64,000 nucleotides of DNA from Cystobasidiopsis lactophilus (Eukaryota > Basidiomycota > Agaricostilbomycetes > Agaricostilbales > Chionosphaeraceae). The stretch covers positions 1,302,001 to 1,366,000 of the forward strand of contig BCIO01000003.1 of NCBI GenBank assembly GCA_001599975.1, in the 5' to 3' direction. The stretch's first letter is position 1. The number at the start of each line of letters is the position of its first letter. The position numbers and the translations under genes are program-made. Under the pieces are notes generated by a model, which saw nothing but the letters and a program-made list of their open reading frames with translations, was not told where the DNA came from and did not search any database. Positions 33,994-45,640 of the stretch are shown piece after piece.

Positions 33994-35230
33994 TCATGCT
34001 TGGGTTGCATCGTACGGCATGAATCCGTGACATTGTGGCGATTGACAACTGCATGGAGTTCCGCCGCCCGATGAGCTGCCGCCACAGGCGTAGTCAAATG
34101 TAAGCTCATCGCCCGGCTGGATGTCTCGAAGCGCAAACAGAGATGCCATGGGCACGAAGAAGCCCTGCCGCCGCACCGGCACAACTGCACAATTCGCTTG
34201 CGGTGGGCAGCTGTGGTTGAGAAAGCGCCCCAGATTTCCTTTGAGCCGCGGGTCGATGATCGTCTTAAGGGTGGCTCTTGCCGACTTTTCTTGAAGGACC
34301 AGGATGTAATTACCGAGTTTGTGCAGCTCTTGAAACGCCCAGCGCCGCCGAGCTTCCTTGGTCGATATGATCTCGCCCGCGTAGAGGCAAACGAACGTCC
34401 CTGGTCAGACCATATTAGACCAGACGCAGGTTTGAATGAAGCGACGGACCTGCTCTTATGGTCTCTCGCGTGTGGAGGGCAAAGCCTTTGGCAACAGTCC
34501 AGCGGATCTCCACGGCCAATCTGGGCGTGGACCTCAGTAAGACCTTCGGCTTGAGATAGACCCAAAGAAGAACGCTCACCGTATTTCGCGCTGGGAGAGC
34601 ATGTTGCTGCAGGGCGCATGATGGCACAATGGACTGCACTCGGTTACAACCGATGTTGGCCGGAGGAGGTCCCAGTCCAGCCGCCCGCCACTTTGCCAAA
34701 AGCTCCCCCCTCGGGCAGTACTGGAACAAAGCATTCATCTCATACGAGTTGCTGGAAGTTCAAAACAACTTACCACGGGCAGTGCGGAGTGCAGCCCTCG
34801 CACCCGCATCCGACGCTCTCGTCCGTCTCGTCGATCAAATCATTTCGTCCAGCTGGCAAGATCTGATGCGGATGGTACTGGAAAGACTCGAGTAAGGCCA
34901 GCAAAGCTTCCTTGGGAGCGTCGACCACCGGAATGGCGATCGCCTCTTGGCCAAACGCGATGTCGGCCAGGCCTTCCAATGCCGCCATACATCGAGAGAG
35001 CCGCACGGAAGACTTCAGAAGGACTTTTGCCTCACTGCCGACCAGTTTCTGCCACTGTGTTCGTCTAAGTCGGGTTACCGCCGTCTGCCGCCAAAAGGCG
35101 GAAAATCAGCACATCCTCGTTGTCCCATGGCCCAGCAACATCTGGGTCGCTTGTGACGTATCATTATGCTCATATGAGGGCCTTTGTGCCCGCCTGCTGC
35201 TCATTTGTCGCCTTCCTTGGAGACATTACG
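33994..35230 (-). CDS. SET-domain histone methyltransferase, Suv39/Clr4-like
   Basis: Pre-SET, SET and post-SET parts point to an H3K9 methyltransferase acting in heterochromatin. A pre-SET Cys cluster reads SVGCGCEGCTPHCPW, then NSYEMNALFQYCPRG and NIGCNR. The SET domain starts RLAVEIRWTVAKGFALHTR and continues IRAGTFVCLYAGEIISTKEA. The cofactor/lysine channel motifs are GRFLNHSCPPQANCAV (NHSC) and QPGDELTFDYAC. The post-SET zinc-binding piece is CSCQSPQCHGFM. The stop is at 33994-33996. The N-terminal exons beyond about 35040 are not certain (a candidate reads PWDNEDVLIFRLLAADG near 35090-35135), and no chromodomain is visible. G9a/Dim-5-type relatives without a chromodomain are an alternative. 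Divergent from the dehydrogenase at 35491. Confidence 0.8.
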
Positions 35231-35490
35231 CGTTGGACGCGACATTTTGGTACCTGTTGCCACCCGCCGGGGCGGCCACCCTGTGCTTTGTCGATTGCTT
35301 AGCACCGTATGCTCGCACTTTTCTCGCAATCAAATGCGGTTACGAGTCCGACGCAACGGCCAATAATGACCCGCTTTCCTGAGACCTGTCTGGACCGACG
35401 GTTTGAACTTGTTTGAAGTGCGGAGCAGGGGACAAGGTTCTTCTCTGCTCGTCGACCAGCATCTCTTGCGGCCTAGCTCCTCCAATTACC

Positions 35491-36474
35491 ATGGATGATA
35501 GGCTGGTTTTTCTCGTCACGGGCGGCAACAGGGGTTGTGGACTTGCCCTGTGCCAGAAAATTGCATCTACGACGACAGAACCTTTTGTGCTCTACGTTAC
35601 CTCAAGAGCTGGAGAAGTCTGCTCGGTCGATGCTAATCTCCCCTCTGAAGTTGTGTTTGCTAAGCTGGACGTGAGCGAGCGCGCGAGCGTGCACACCCTG
35701 ACGAGTCTCATCAAAGAGAGACACGGCCGTCTTGATGGTCTCATAAACAACGGCGGCGTGTCACTGGACAGTTACGGTTACTCTGCGGAATTTGCGAAGA
35801 CCACGATGCAAGTGAATTACCGAGGGACACTGGAGGTGAGGCTTGAATTTCTTGCCAGTCGCCTGTCTCACTGCCAGAAATCTCCTCTTCGGAGCAAGTA
35901 GATGTGCCAAGCTTTCATACCTCTGATGCAACCAGGGTCGCGCATCGTCAACGTGGCCTCGTCCAGAATTCAGACCGCTCCGCTCACCGACGGCTTGGAA
36001 GAGGAGTTGTTCGACCCTAGCCTCACCATTGATCAGCTTTCCGCCAAAATAGCAGAGTATGAGGTCAGAGTCTTACCTTACGGGGATATCTGACAATGCT
36101 GAGTTCTGCACTAGAGCTGCGTGCCAGATAGAGAACCGCCGCCCGGCTGGCCCAGGCTGCCTTTCAAAGCGCCACTGTACACAGTCTCCAAAGTCGGCGT
36201 TGCCATCCTCACCCGTATCCTTGCTCGTCAGCACCCTGACCTCGTCATCAACTGCTGCTGCCCAGGAGCCTGCGCTACAGAAATGACCAAGCGATCCAAC
36301 CCTCATTTCGTGTGCAAGACTCCAGAAGACGGGGCAAACATTTACTATCACACTCTTACTGGCGATCTAGGCGGTGTGACGGGGGAGTACTTTGCCAACG
36401 ACAGTGTTTTCTCCACCGAACACGGCAAATGTGAGTGGAGGGCAACGTGTCTTCAAGCTTCACTGGAATCTTAG
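35491..36474 (+). CDS. Short-chain dehydrogenase/reductase
   Basis: NAD(P)-dependent oxidoreductase of the classical SDR family, similar in layout to carbonyl reductases. Exons are 35491-35835, 35902-36063 and 36115 onward. The cofactor loop is FLVTGGNRGCGLALC (TGxxxGxG). DGLINNGGVSLDS replaces the usual NNAG. The catalytic Ser lies in RIVNVASSRIQTAP, and the catalytic Tyr-Lys in APLYTVSKVGVAIL. The tail contains CCCPGACATEM (PG motif). A substrate cannot be deduced. The stop at 36472-36474 follows a GTGAGT donor-like site near 36431, so a last exon from about 36474 on is possible and would change the final residues. Confidence 0.85.
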
Positions 36475-36653
36475 TTGACAACCTGGGTAGGCATTCGAAA
36501 CTGGGTCCGGATAGGGATTCCCGGAATCTAGGCGGTATAAACAAGGCAGGCAGGGCGTGGCGCGGGTTGGATATGAAGGCAATGGATGCCCATGTTACAA
36601 GTTCAACGCCAAATTGTACAATACATGAGGATGGGGAACTCTCTAAGAAGCCA

Positions 36654-39600
36654 TTACTGAGAGTAGTTTGACACGGTGCTGGGCCGTCGACTGTCGCTAT
36701 CGTTGAGGGACACACGCGCGTTGAGGTCGTCCACGGCCCGTCCCCGTCGTTCGCTGCCGCGCAGCTCCTTTTCGAGGAACTCGATCTGGTTGGAGAGTTC
36801 GCGAACGCGCTCTTTTCCGCCTTGCTTGGCTCGTTTGGTGGCTTCTTCTGCTGCTCGAAGGCGTGCCTCCAGTTCGCGGAGGCGAGTTTCCCACTTGTCT
36901 TCAGCTCGCGCCACTTTGCCTCGGGCGTCTTCCAGCTTGGCTTCAGCATCGTCCAATTGGGCCTGCGTTTGAGTGAGTCGACGCTGGTACGTAGAAGCGG
37001 TCGCCTGCGCCTGAGCGAGCTTGGCGGAGATGCCGGCGGGGGTGTCCGGACCATCACCAGTCGGAATGCGCGTCTTGAGCGACGTTATCTGCGCTTGAAG
37101 CTCTCCTATTGTGTTCTGGTGGAAGGCAAACAAGTCAGCGGGCGCCAAGAATGTGAAAAGCACTCCAACCTTGGCGCTCTCAATCTCGCCGGACTTGGCC
37201 ACCAGTCGCGCCTTCCAAGCTCGCTGACTCTCTTGAGCACTCTTGAGCGAGCCTTCAAAACGGTCAAGTTGGCGCAACCGCGAGTCTTGGTTGGTCTTGA
37301 GGAGCGAGTACTTGGACTCCCATTTCTTGTGCGAGTCGGCCAGCTGCTTCTCAAAGTCGCTACGGAGAGCCAACAGCCGCTTGATGCGCGATAGCAGGAG
37401 ATCTTGGAAGACGCCAAAGTTTGTATGCGGTCGAACGTCCTTGCACTGCGGGTCTGTTTAGAGGCTTTCTTGGAGAAGGAAGGAGACAAGGACGCACAGC
37501 ATGCGACGAGGCAGATCCCTGGGAGCTGGATAGAGCTGCATCCACGGATTGGTAGAGATTTTGTAGGAGGTTGTTGCGCTCAGCCAGTTGGTCGCGAGTG
37601 CTGGTGTCGCGGTTGAGATTTGGGCTGCCCAGAACGGAGCTCGGCCGCGAGTCGTTCAGTCGCGTCTTGGTATTGACAAGGTCTTGCTTGGTGTCTCGAA
37701 GGGCCTGACAAATGAAGTGAGCCGAAGTGTGATGCGATTTGTAAAGAGCGACGAACCTTGTTCGCAGCATCGAGTTTCTCGGCCAGGCCCAGCCGTGAGC
37801 TGGAGGCCGCTTCCAATTTACTCGCCAAGTCCTTGTTTTCGGTGGCCTGTCCGACAGAAGACATCAGTTCTGTTGCTCAGAGTGACCGGAAAGGGAAAAG
37901 AGGGCGCACAAGATCCGCCATTCGCATCGACGCCTCTTCTGCTCTCCGCTGAGCTTCGTCAGCCTCTTCGTTGGCCATCCTGACGTCCCTCCTGAGACGC
38001 TCCAGCTCCAGTTCCATCATCATCTTGTCTTGGCCAGACGTCTTGTTGGACCGCAAGGCGTCCTCCAACTTGGCCAAGTCGGCCTCCCTCGCCTTGACCC
38101 GCTCGAGCGCGCCCCGAAGCTCTCGATCTTTGTCGGCCTCTCGCCTTTGCGCATCTTCCAGAGCATCCTCTAGAGCTCGCTTGGCCGAAGACTCGGCTCG
38201 AGTGCGCTCCTCCGAGGAAGCGGTGGAAGTGGCCAAGTGGTCCACCTGTTCTCGCAGGCTGTTCCGTTCGATGGTGAGCTGCTCAGTTTGGGAAGTGAGC
38301 TCTTGGACGCGATCCTTGAGCGAGGCCACTTTGTCGCGCAAGGCTTGGGCAACGTGAGTGTGCTTCATGGTGGAGTCTTCCATATTCTGCAGGTCGCCGT
38401 CCATCTGCGCCAGCTGAGCATCTTTATCCGCAACCTCTTCTTCCAGGCTATACACGCGATTGCCAAGCTGTAGAAGTGCCAGAGCTCCAATCAGTCCGTA
38501 GTGACCACAAAGAAATAGGAGAGCAGCGCACCTTCTTGAGGTCTTCGGTCAAAGCGTCGAGCTCTTCGTTCAGCTGATCGATCTCGGTATCCTTGGATTC
38601 GACCAGTTGCCCAAACTCATCCAGCTTGCCGGCCAGTTCCTTGACTTCCTCTTCGCGCTCCAGTAAGATCTGAACGAAGTCGCAGATTGGATGACGAAGA
38701 GAAGGACCTAGAGAGGGCAGATACATACCTCGTTGAACTCTTCGCGAACTTCGTCGACCTTGGAGGCCCAGTCGTCTTGGAGCTTGTTGAGCGCTTCGAC
38801 GTGTTCCTGATCCCGAGCCTCGCCGTCCTGCAGCAAGTCCTCGATTTCGGCCTCCTTCCTTTCCATTTCCAGAGAAACGGCCGAAAAGCGGTCGCGGTAG
38901 GCCAGGAGCTCCTCCTCCATCTCGTTGATCTTGAGCGATTGGGAGGTGCTGCCCTGCCTCGATGGCGCGGAGCGGGTGGACTGCTGCTGTGCCAGCGTCA
39001 ATTCAGCTTCGAGGTCGACGTAGTTGGCCTTGAGGTCTTCCAAGTCGGCGTGGAGGTCTTCCTTTTCGGCCGTGCGGGTCTGGAGCATGGTGGTCTGCGC
39101 TTTGAGCTGGGAGAGCAGGGACGCGTTGTCCTGCTCGAGCTGCCGGACCTTCTTCTCAGCGGGTTCGGAAGCGAAGTCGGTGGTGAGAGAGGTGCGGGAA
39201 GAGGCCGAGCGCAGGTCGCGCCCCATTTGCTGGCGAGAGAGGATGCGCTCCTTGTCTTCCCTCTCGGCATCAAGCTCGTCTCTGAGCCGGTTGATCTCTG
39301 TCTGTGAATGCAACCAAATCTTGTATCAGCCAGCCAAGAATTGATACTGTAGCATGGGGTGGCACTCACCCTCGCATCCTCCGAGGCCGCTGGCCATTTG
39401 TTGACCGAGAACTGGGCCAGCTTTCGCTCCCATTCCGCTTTGTCCTTGGCATATTGCGCTTTCAACTTGGCCAGCTCATCCGAGTCCCCTTTCGATGAGG
39501 AGCGCCCGTCTTGAGCAGCTTGCAAGTCGGCCTGCAGCGACTCTACGACCTTGTTCAAGTCCAAGCACATGCGCTTGTGCTTCTTCAGCTCTGTGTGATG

Positions 39601-40220
39601 GCTTCTGATGAGGGTGGCACAATGAAGATAAGAGAGGAAAAGTCGCACCCTGTTGGCATGTTTGAAAGTCGACTTTGAGCTCGATGTTCTCCTTCAAGGC
39701 GGCGTCGATGTGCTCCGGCGCCAGCTTGGCCAGCCTCTCCTCGAGGAAGAAGATCTTGAGCTTGAGCGAAAAGTTTTCCTTCTTGACTTGGTCGATGAGC
39801 TGTCACCGCCCAGCCGAGAGTGAGCCCCTCCTGTTTGCACCTTGACGGACACATGGGGCCAAGGCGCACCTTTTCCTGCTCCCTGAGAGTCAAGTTCTGC
39901 CTGGCGGACGTGCCCTTGGTGCTGTTGGCCGAGGCGTTGAGGCCAGCGCCCTTTGTTTTGGTCAAGCTGCGCCGGTTCATGTCCCTCGGCGTCAGTGGCA
40001 TCTCCTCCGCCTCTTCCGGGTCCTCGTCGAGCGCCTTGACGATGGTGCTGGCCTCCTGCGTGTTGCCGTTCGACTGGAACGAGTGGTTCGCCCGTGGCGT
40101 TTGGGCGGTGACGAGCCCAGCGGCATCCGTCTCGAGCTCCTCGTCCGAGCTCGAGCTGGACGTCGACGGCCGCCGCTCGAAGGCCATCGTCTCTTCTAGT
40201 AGCGAGCTCTCATCCTGCAT
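36654..40220 (-). CDS. CnN1-motif coiled-coil MTOC protein (Mto1/ApsB/PcpA type)
   Basis: Likely scaffold that docks gamma-tubulin complexes at spindle pole bodies or other microtubule organising centres. The start at 40220 opens MQDESSLLEETMAFERRPS. After an acidic region, the CnN1-type motif is read across an intron: NLTLREQEK joined to LIDQVKKENFSLKLKIFFLE and ERLAKLAPEHIDAALKENIE. The rest, over about ten exons, is nearly continuous heptad coiled coil (for example KDTEIDQLNEELDALTEDLK and LEDALEDAQRREADKDRELR). The C-terminus is VSLNDSDSRRPSTVSNYSQ. A C-terminal PACT-like or calmodulin-binding helix is not obvious, so Mto1/ApsB is as likely as Pcp1. Total length is around 1000 residues. 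Its start lies only ~140 bases from the stop of the next BTB gene. Confidence 0.82.
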
Positions 40221-40358
40221 TGGAGCGCGCGCGTGCGGCAGGCGATGCCTCAATCTTTTGAACTTGGTCGACGCCGTCAACAATGCACACACCACATTTT
40301 CTTTGCAATCGGGCAGCCCCCAAGTGCTGGATTTACGTGTCTTACAACCACCGGACTG

Positions 40359-42004
40359 CTACTCACCAATCTGGTGCTTGAGTTGGGGCGCCCTTTTGAG
40401 CAACTCGACGAGCAAGCCTTGATCTGCTCCCTCGAGAGCCGCGGCATGCCCAGGGTGCTTGGCCAGGTCTCTCCAGTGGGTAACGATCCATATGATCTGC
40501 TTCTTGCGGATCTGAGAGGCCAGTATGAGCCATCCGCGGCCCAGAGACTAGGAAGGCGACCTACTTCAGGGAAGGTTTGCGAGAACCTGGCTGCGGTTTC
40601 CTGCAAAGCATTGCCAGACTCGAGGCACTGCATGATCTGCCACTCGCAAAGCACCTTCAGTCCGTCCAGGCCCAGCTTGTCAGCCAAACGATAGCAAGAT
40701 TTGGCCGAAACGGCGAACTCGTCCGGCAATGTTTGGGGCCCAAGGCGCGAGATTGCCTCCGTCTGTACGCACGAACGCAGAGGCTTGAACGCGACGCTGG
40801 ATGTGTAGATCCAGCAGAGGGCGGCCCTCATGGTCTTGAAGCTGTCGGGTCGGTGAGAACGTCTCTACTTCGGAAGGGGCAGTGAACTGACTGAAAATCT
40901 GTGACGCGGATGACAGAGAATGGAGATTCGGTGTTCTTTGACCAGTCTCTGAGCCCATACCTCGACTTTGTAAGATGAACTTTGATCCTACATGGGTCGC
41001 ACCTGCTTGAAGCTGGCCTAGGCGACCTTGAGCTGGGGTGACACGCAGTCCAAGAGGCGAAGACCTACTGTTCTCATCTTCTTCAGCATCCGAATCTTCA
41101 GTCCAGCACTCTGGGGACCTTTCAATCACGTTGGAATTGGTTGCTGCATGGACAAACTCACCGTTCATGCCTCTGCAGTCAGTATCTGCCCCAGCGACGC
41201 TTTCAGCCAGTCCAGACTCGAACACTGTAAGAACGTCTGAATCAATAAGCTGAGCTAAGAAGGAGGAAGGGACACGGACTCGACTTGTAGTATGCGACGG
41301 ACGATAGAATTCCTTTGCAAGCATAGAGCCGCCTGGCCTCGCGAGAGGGAAACAAAACCAGCACATTGCTGTTCCCTGGGTCGTTGAAGATCGAATAGAG
41401 CATCTCGGTATGCCTGGAGGCATCGATGGAGGGAGGGGCCTCGACGACAGGGGAAGTGGGTGGCGTGGTGATGACCTCTTCGATGGTCGCTTGCAACACG
41501 AACTCTGGGGCCGCCTTGCCATCTTCAACCAAGGTCTTGATCTCCGACTTCTTTACGAGCTGGCAGATTCCGAAGCCTGTGGCAGAGCCTTTTCCAAATG
41601 TGTTCTTGCAGGGTGCGGTGGCGATGGGGTTTCCGTCGGAAAAGAGCTGGCCGGCAACAGCAATTAGCTCTTGTGTACTGAGATGAAGACCAAACTCGTA
41701 CAGTGAGCTCAAAGTCCAGTTTGACTTTGCGCGTCAATTTCAACACCGGCACCAAGAAGCAACTCAGGTGGTCTGGCTCTTCGCCTCGCTCGGTCGCCAG
41801 CTTCAGCTACGAAGGAAATCAACTCTCGTTCTAGTCCAAAGAATGTGTTCTTACAGCAAAGGCCACTCCGTTGAACGAAAACTCGGGTGAGCGCCAGGAG
41901 CCAGAGTCAGCCAACTGCCCTGCAGAGAAAGCCCGGGGCAGCTCCCAGCGGATCTGAGCGTTGCCACCCTCGCCGTAGCTGATGCCGCCTCCGACTGAAG
42001 CCAT
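40359..42004 (-). CDS. MATH-like/BTB domain protein, copy B
   Basis: Same family and architecture as the gene at 783-2438. It starts MASVGGGISYGEGGNAQIRW and continues LPRAFSAGQLADSGSWRSPE (MATH-like strands). Then come RKVKLDFELTV and QLFSDGNPIATAPCKNTFGK, followed by GFGICQLVKKSEIKTLVEDG. The BTB core is EMLYSIFNDPGNSNVLVLFP with LYACKGILSSVAYYKS. An acidic linker (WTEDSDAEEDENS) leads to the tail MRAALCWIYTSSVAFKP and CYRLADKLGLDGLKVLCEWQ. It ends near 40359 with LLVELLKRAPQLKHQIGE. Likely a cullin-3 adaptor by family analogy. An upstream start in the frame MILTFRLKSE (42157) is possible but crosses an inverted repeat. Confidence 0.65.
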
Positions 42005-42118
42005 TTCGCTGAAATGCGTTCTATCAGGTCGTGGCTGGAGGCAGAGAAAGTGACAGCCTTCCGAGTTGTGTTGGGCTGACAGCCTGACAGGCAGATGGAA
42101 GAGGTCGAAGTCAGGCTT

Positions 42119-42175
42119 AAACTTTGATTCTGACTTCAAACGAAACGTCAGAATCAAACGTCAGAATCAAAGTTT
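42119..42175. repeat. 16-base inverted repeat with extra half copy
   Basis: AAACTTTGATTCTGAC (42119-42134) faces GTCAGAATCAAAGTTT (42160-42175). A further GTCAGAATCAAA lies between at about 42147-42158. It sits just upstream of the copy B BTB gene and could fold into a cruciform or be an operator-like site. No known factor was matched. Confidence 0.85.
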
Positions 42176-42303
42176 GTCGAGCAATCTGGGACTTAACGGG
42201 AGGCTGAACTCAGGCACCCAAAGGAGGAAAGTGGAACCGCCCGCCTCAGAGCCAATTGCAGCCATTGCTTGCTCCACGCAGTTCAGAGGCTATCTACAAA
42301 GAA

Positions 42304-43995
42304 TCAGGTTTTAAGATGAGCGGCTTGGTCGAGGAGCTCGGCAAGCACGGTGGGGTTCGCCTCTTGCAACGCCTTGACGTGGTCAGGAAGTCCAGCGATT
42401 TCTTTCCAATGCTTGACAATCCAGTCGATCTGAGCGTCTTGGATCTATTGTTTTGGATAAGCGTCGCGTTTATCAGGAGCTAAAGTCAGGGCGCTCACCT
42501 CAGGAAATGCCATCGAAAAGGGACAGCCAGCTTCGCTCATGGCATTGTCGACATCAAGATTCTGCATGATCTGCCACCGGCAAAGCTCTTTGAGCTCCAC
42601 CAAGCCTAATTTGTCTGCCAAGCGGTAGCAAGATTTAGCGGATGCAGCAAAGTCGTCGGGCAAAGCCTTTGAACCGTGGCGCTGGATTGGCTTGGCCTTG
42701 ACAGCGCTGGACTTGAAGGATCTGAAGGCGATACTGTGCGTATAGAGCCAGCAGACAACCGCACGTATGGTCTTGTGACTAGGCTCCGAAATTTAGCACA
42801 AGGATATCCCCGAAGTAGGGGCGACACCCAACTGGAAATCAGTGACTCGAATGACAAAATAGGCCTTGTCGGGCTTCTGATGATGATCAGAATTCTGCTG
42901 GCGGGGGATTCAGAATAAAATAAGACTGACAAGATCTTGATCCGGTGAACCACAGGCACCCTCGCGGGGTACGTCTTCTGCGTCTGAATCGTCCGACCAG
43001 CTCTCTGACGATGCTATTTGAATGATCAGTAGTTGAGTGAGGACAGCATTGCTCACCATCGGTTGATTGCTCGTCCTTCTTCAATGTCTGCACAACCTCT
43101 CGACGACTTTCCTGCAGGCCAGATTTGAACACTATTCGGAAAGTCAGTGAAGCCTGTGAAAGTTTGGTGCTTCTTCCTACTGTCGCAGTAATAGCTAGCT
43201 GTCGACAGGATCGCCTTCGAGGCGTGCAAGTAGCTGCTGTTTTTGTTTGGGAAAATGAACACAGTGTCACTGATTTCTGGTTCGTCAAACAGCGAGTACA
43301 GCATGTCCACATGCATGTCAGGGCAAAGTATGACCGGCGGAGCACTTTTGATGTTAGGGGCATGCTCTTTCACGGTGACATTCAAGGTGAAGTCTGGCTA
43401 AAGTAGATGTTAACGCCGGTTGCATTCGTCCCACTGTGGCACTCACTGCTTTTCCGTCCTTGACAAGCTCTCGAATTTTCGATTTCCGCACAAATTGCGA
43501 AAAACCCCTGCCGGAGCTGCGCGCGTTCTCGTACTGGTAGCGGGTCATGGATTGCTCCTCCAGCAAAGTGCCGTTTGCAAAAAGCTGTAGAGCGTCATCG
43601 AATGCCAACAGAGAATAGTCCGAAGCCTACTTTGAACGTGACGCTGGCTTCGACAGTGGGCTTCGGAGGCTCGGCTGGCATCAAGTACACCGACACGTGC
43701 TCTGGAGCATTGTCTCTGTTTGTCCTCAACTTGATCTTTCGAGCTTCCGGGTCACTTTGTTTCGAAGAGTAGAGCATACCATTACGGTAGACTTACCTGG
43801 AAGAGGGTATCATTCAAAGTGAAAGCAGGCGACTTCCAAGTGCCGGAAGAGATTGTTAAGTCGGGCGCAAAGATTGGTGGTACGGTCCAGCGGACTGATA
43901 CACGGGCATTCTGAAGGGAGGGTATGTAAATGAGAGTCCCAGAGCCATCCAAGGCGCGGACTCACTAGGTTCACAACTGAGCCAGAGAGTGCCAT
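42304..43995 (-). CDS. MATH-like/BTB domain protein, copy C
   Basis: The start at 43995 gives MALSGSVVNL, a GTGAGT donor, then NARVSVRWTVPPIFAPDLTI and SSGTWKSPAFTLNDTLFQ, parallel to copy B. Next are QLFANGTLLEEQSM and RGFSQFVRKSKIRELVKDGK. The BTB core reads VDMLYSLFDEPEISDTVFIF and LHASKAILSTASYYCD. The tail has KSCYRLADKLGLVELKELCR and ends LQEANPTVLAELLDQAAHLK(T), stop at 42304-42306. All parts of the family are present and no disruption is seen. A further upstream piece (FKANVFHLPVNQKN near 44135-44170) resembles FDLFHLPVRLS upstream of copy B and might be an additional 5' exon or a conserved leader. Confidence 0.65.
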
Positions 43996-44349
43996 CCTCG
44001 CTCGGATCGAACCGAAAGGACCTGAATATGGTTGTAATAGTTTGACAGGTTGATGAGACTGCTGACGCTGACATTCTCCAGAACATCGTGTCCGTGGCTG
44101 GAGTTCAAGTCCTGAACGACCTTCCAAGATTCTTTTGATTGACAGGCAGATGGAAAACATTGGCCTTAAAAGAGGGGACAGGCTTCAGGTATCTGGTTTG
44201 ACAGTTTGTAGGTGCAGTCTTGTCACTTTCGATGGGCGTTCAAAAGTTGGAAGTCAGGGAACAAAGAAAACATGATGATGGTCGTGTCTGAAACCTGTTG
44301 CGGCAATTGCTTGCTTGGTATGATCCAGAGGCTGCCTATCTACAAGGAA

Positions 44350-45640
44350 TCAGATCTTGATTTGCGTGGCTTTGTCGAGCAGTTCCGCGAGTAACATTGG
44401 GTTGGCCTCTTGCCAGAGCTTGGCGCGGTTAGGAATGCTGGCCATATCTTTCCAATGGTCCGCAATCCATTCGAGCTGAGAAGTGTGAATCTTTCGTTTC
44501 TGATGAGTATGCCAAGCGAGAAATCTTTGATGTTGGCTCACCTCGGGGAAGGCCATCGAGAAGGAACTGCCCGCCTCCACAAAGACGTTGTTGACGGTAA
44601 GATTTTGCACAATCTGGAATTGGCAGATCTGCTTCAACACTTCCAGGCCTAATTTGTCCGCCAGGCGATAGCAGGATCTGGGAGAGGCTGCGTAATTGTC
44701 GGGCAAGTCCTTAGGGCCATAGCGCTGGAGCGCCAACGCTTTATCCGAGCAAGAGCTCAAAGGCTTGAATTTGATGCTGCTCGTGTAGATCCAGCAGATG
44801 ACGGCGCGCATAGTTCTGAAGCTGGGTTCTGATAATCAGCTCACGCGCTTTCGGAAGTGGCAAACGCTGAACGAACTGGAAGTCATCGACTCGAATGACA
44901 AAGAAAGCCATGTCAAGGCTCTAGAAGCAACTCAGACATCGTCGACGAGCGTGGAGGAAGCTCGAGCTAACCGAATCCTGATCGCCGCGTGCTGCTGAAA
45001 CCTTTCAGCTCAGAGAGCAAGATGACAACGGAACTCCTTACTATCACCCTCTTCTTCTGCATCAGAATCGTCCAGCCAGCACGCTTTGATGTCATAAAGT
45101 TGGATTGCTGCTGATTTTGCGCAAGAGGCCGGCCTCACCATCTCCCACGTTCTGATCTTCTTGCAGTGTGTCGGCTAAGATTTGAAGCTGGGTCTCGCCC
45201 ATTCCAGAGGCGAACACTGAATGAAGGGTCAGTACTGTTTGGACTCGGCGTTCGAAGCTTCGTACAATCGCGGTAATAGGTGGTGGTCGACAGAACGTCC
45301 TTCGAAGCGTGCAGTCGCCTGTTCGACGAGAACAAGAAGACAACATCACTGAGTCGTGCCTTATCGAAGAACGAGTAGAGGAGATCTGCGTTCTTGGCGA
45401 GGTCGAAAGCGAATGGCAAACCGCTGGCGCTAGAGGTTGTGCTCTTCTCTGCAGACACTTCCAGACCGGAATCCTGTAGAAAAATTATCAAACTGGCTAT
45501 GCAGTAAGCCTAGAGCGCATTCGCACCGCTTTGCTAGTCTTGAGCAAGTCGGCTTTCGATGCACGTCGCGAAAAGCCCCAGGGGACCATATCTTTTGCAC
45601 TGGCGACGCTGATGGCGTTTAAGCCCGAAAAGCTCCCTGG
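44350..45640 (-). pseudogene. MATH-like/BTB copy D, probably 5'-damaged
   Basis: The BTB half is intact: NADLLYSFFDKARLSDVVFL and HASKDVLSTTTYYRD. Then follow MRAVICWIYTSSIKFKP and CYRLADKLGLEVLKQICQFQ, ending LAELLDKATQIKI at 44350. The upstream exon gives ASAKDMVPWGFSRRASKADL, parallel to RGFSQFVRKSKI in copy C. Further 5', the MATH-like half found in the other three copies is not seen in a continuous frame. A 27-base duplication (period 37, not a multiple of three) lies exactly there, at 45600-45663. Remains of the missing part may be IKLAVTLVRPPHSN near 45670-45705. It could be a pseudogene or a shortened BTB-only gene using a downstream start such as MIIFLQDSGLEVSAEKS (45491) or MVPWGF. 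Confidence 0.55.

Noticed and set aside
38687-39307. Plus-strand open frame of 206 codons within the coiled-coil gene
   Set aside because: Antisense to heptad-rich exons; biased Glu/Lys codons commonly leave long reverse frames.
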